Assembly (NCBI RefSeq): GCF_907164915.1
Contig: NC_061868.1
Span: 45,631,689 to 45,695,688, forward strand
DNA from: Impatiens glandulifera
Taxonomy: Eukaryota; Streptophyta; Magnoliopsida; Ericales; Balsaminaceae
DNA: 64,000 bases
Reading direction: 5' to 3'
Part shown: in pieces, positions 63,796 to 64,000 of the stretch
Position numbering within the stretch: position 1 is the first letter of the stretch
Layout of the letters: the number at the start of each line of letters is the position of its first letter
The notes under the pieces: generated by a model
The model's input: the letters and a program-made list of their open reading frames with translations, nothing else
Database searches by the model: none
Told to the model about the DNA's origin: nothing
Translations under genes and position numbers: made by a program

Positions 63796-64000
63796 TTAGT
63801 GTTTGGTTTTAGGGGGGGGTTTATTTCGAAGGCTCCATCCATAGTATATGTATATATAAGAATACATATATAGACATATGGGTACAAAAGGAAACTGCAG
63901 GAAAACATCATCTGATGGTCAAAATTCTCAAGTGAAATGGTAAAAAAAAAAAAAAAAAAATCATGTAGAGAGGTTGTAGGCTACAAAAGTACAAACCATG
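63796..64000 (+). other. 3' untranslated region of VIP1-like gene
   Basis: Sequence downstream of the TAG stop has TATATAAGAATACATATATA and a 19-base A run at 63942-63960. The window ends here, so the polyadenylation site is not certain. Confidence 0.5.

Noticed and set aside
63942..63960. A-run after the VIP1-like stop as a processed-gene poly(A) tail
   Set aside because: The gene keeps its introns, so it is not a retrocopy; the A run is ordinary 3' flanking sequence.

Overview
This is nuclear DNA from a flowering plant, almost certainly a eudicot. It is AT-rich, its genes are split by short GT-AG introns (plus one GC-AG intron), and every recognisable protein is a plant family member. I found no prokaryotic, viral or CRISPR-like system. 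I cannot name the species.

Layout: nine protein genes, all apparently intact. (1) A 13-exon WD40-repeat gene on the minus strand (1868-5672). (2) A Tubby-like F-box protein, minus (6661-8450). (3) A single-exon SH4-type trihelix factor, plus (17049-18317). (4) A GT-2/DF1-type double trihelix factor, plus (27575-29699). (5) LSM3, plus (33150-34029). (6) The exocyst subunit SEC5, minus, 21 exons over 15 kb (35104-49950). (7) Cytosolic fructose-1,6-bisphosphatase, minus, 12 exons (50674-52799). (8) An intronless histone H3.1, minus (54486-54896). (9) A VIP1-type group I bZIP factor, plus (60525-63795). Reading frames close exactly across the splice sites I assigned, giving proteins of 358, 434, 422, 594, 97, 1093, 341, 136 and 352 residues.

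The genes do not form one pathway, but the order is informative. From memory, Arabidopsis has SEC5A, LSM3B, trihelix genes DF1 and GT2, and TLP1 together near At1g76850-At1g76900, and cytosolic FBPase and VIP1 together near At1g43670-At1g43700. The window looks like two ancient conserved gene blocks side by side.

The spaces between genes are long around the trihelix genes (8.6 and 9.3 kb) and upstream of the bZIP gene (5.6 kb). They hold mostly AT-rich sequence and short mobile-element debris: MITE-like inverted repeats, a TIR element carrying telomere-like repeats, a 1.7 kb degenerate minisatellite, a MITE-like element with a GC-rich hairpin core, and a decayed plastid atpE fragment next to a Ty1/copia reverse-transcriptase scrap. 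Introns of the WD40 and SEC5 genes also carry MITEs and a local tandem duplication. I did not find a convincing new biological system; the most unusual structures are the repeat-based ones listed under findings.
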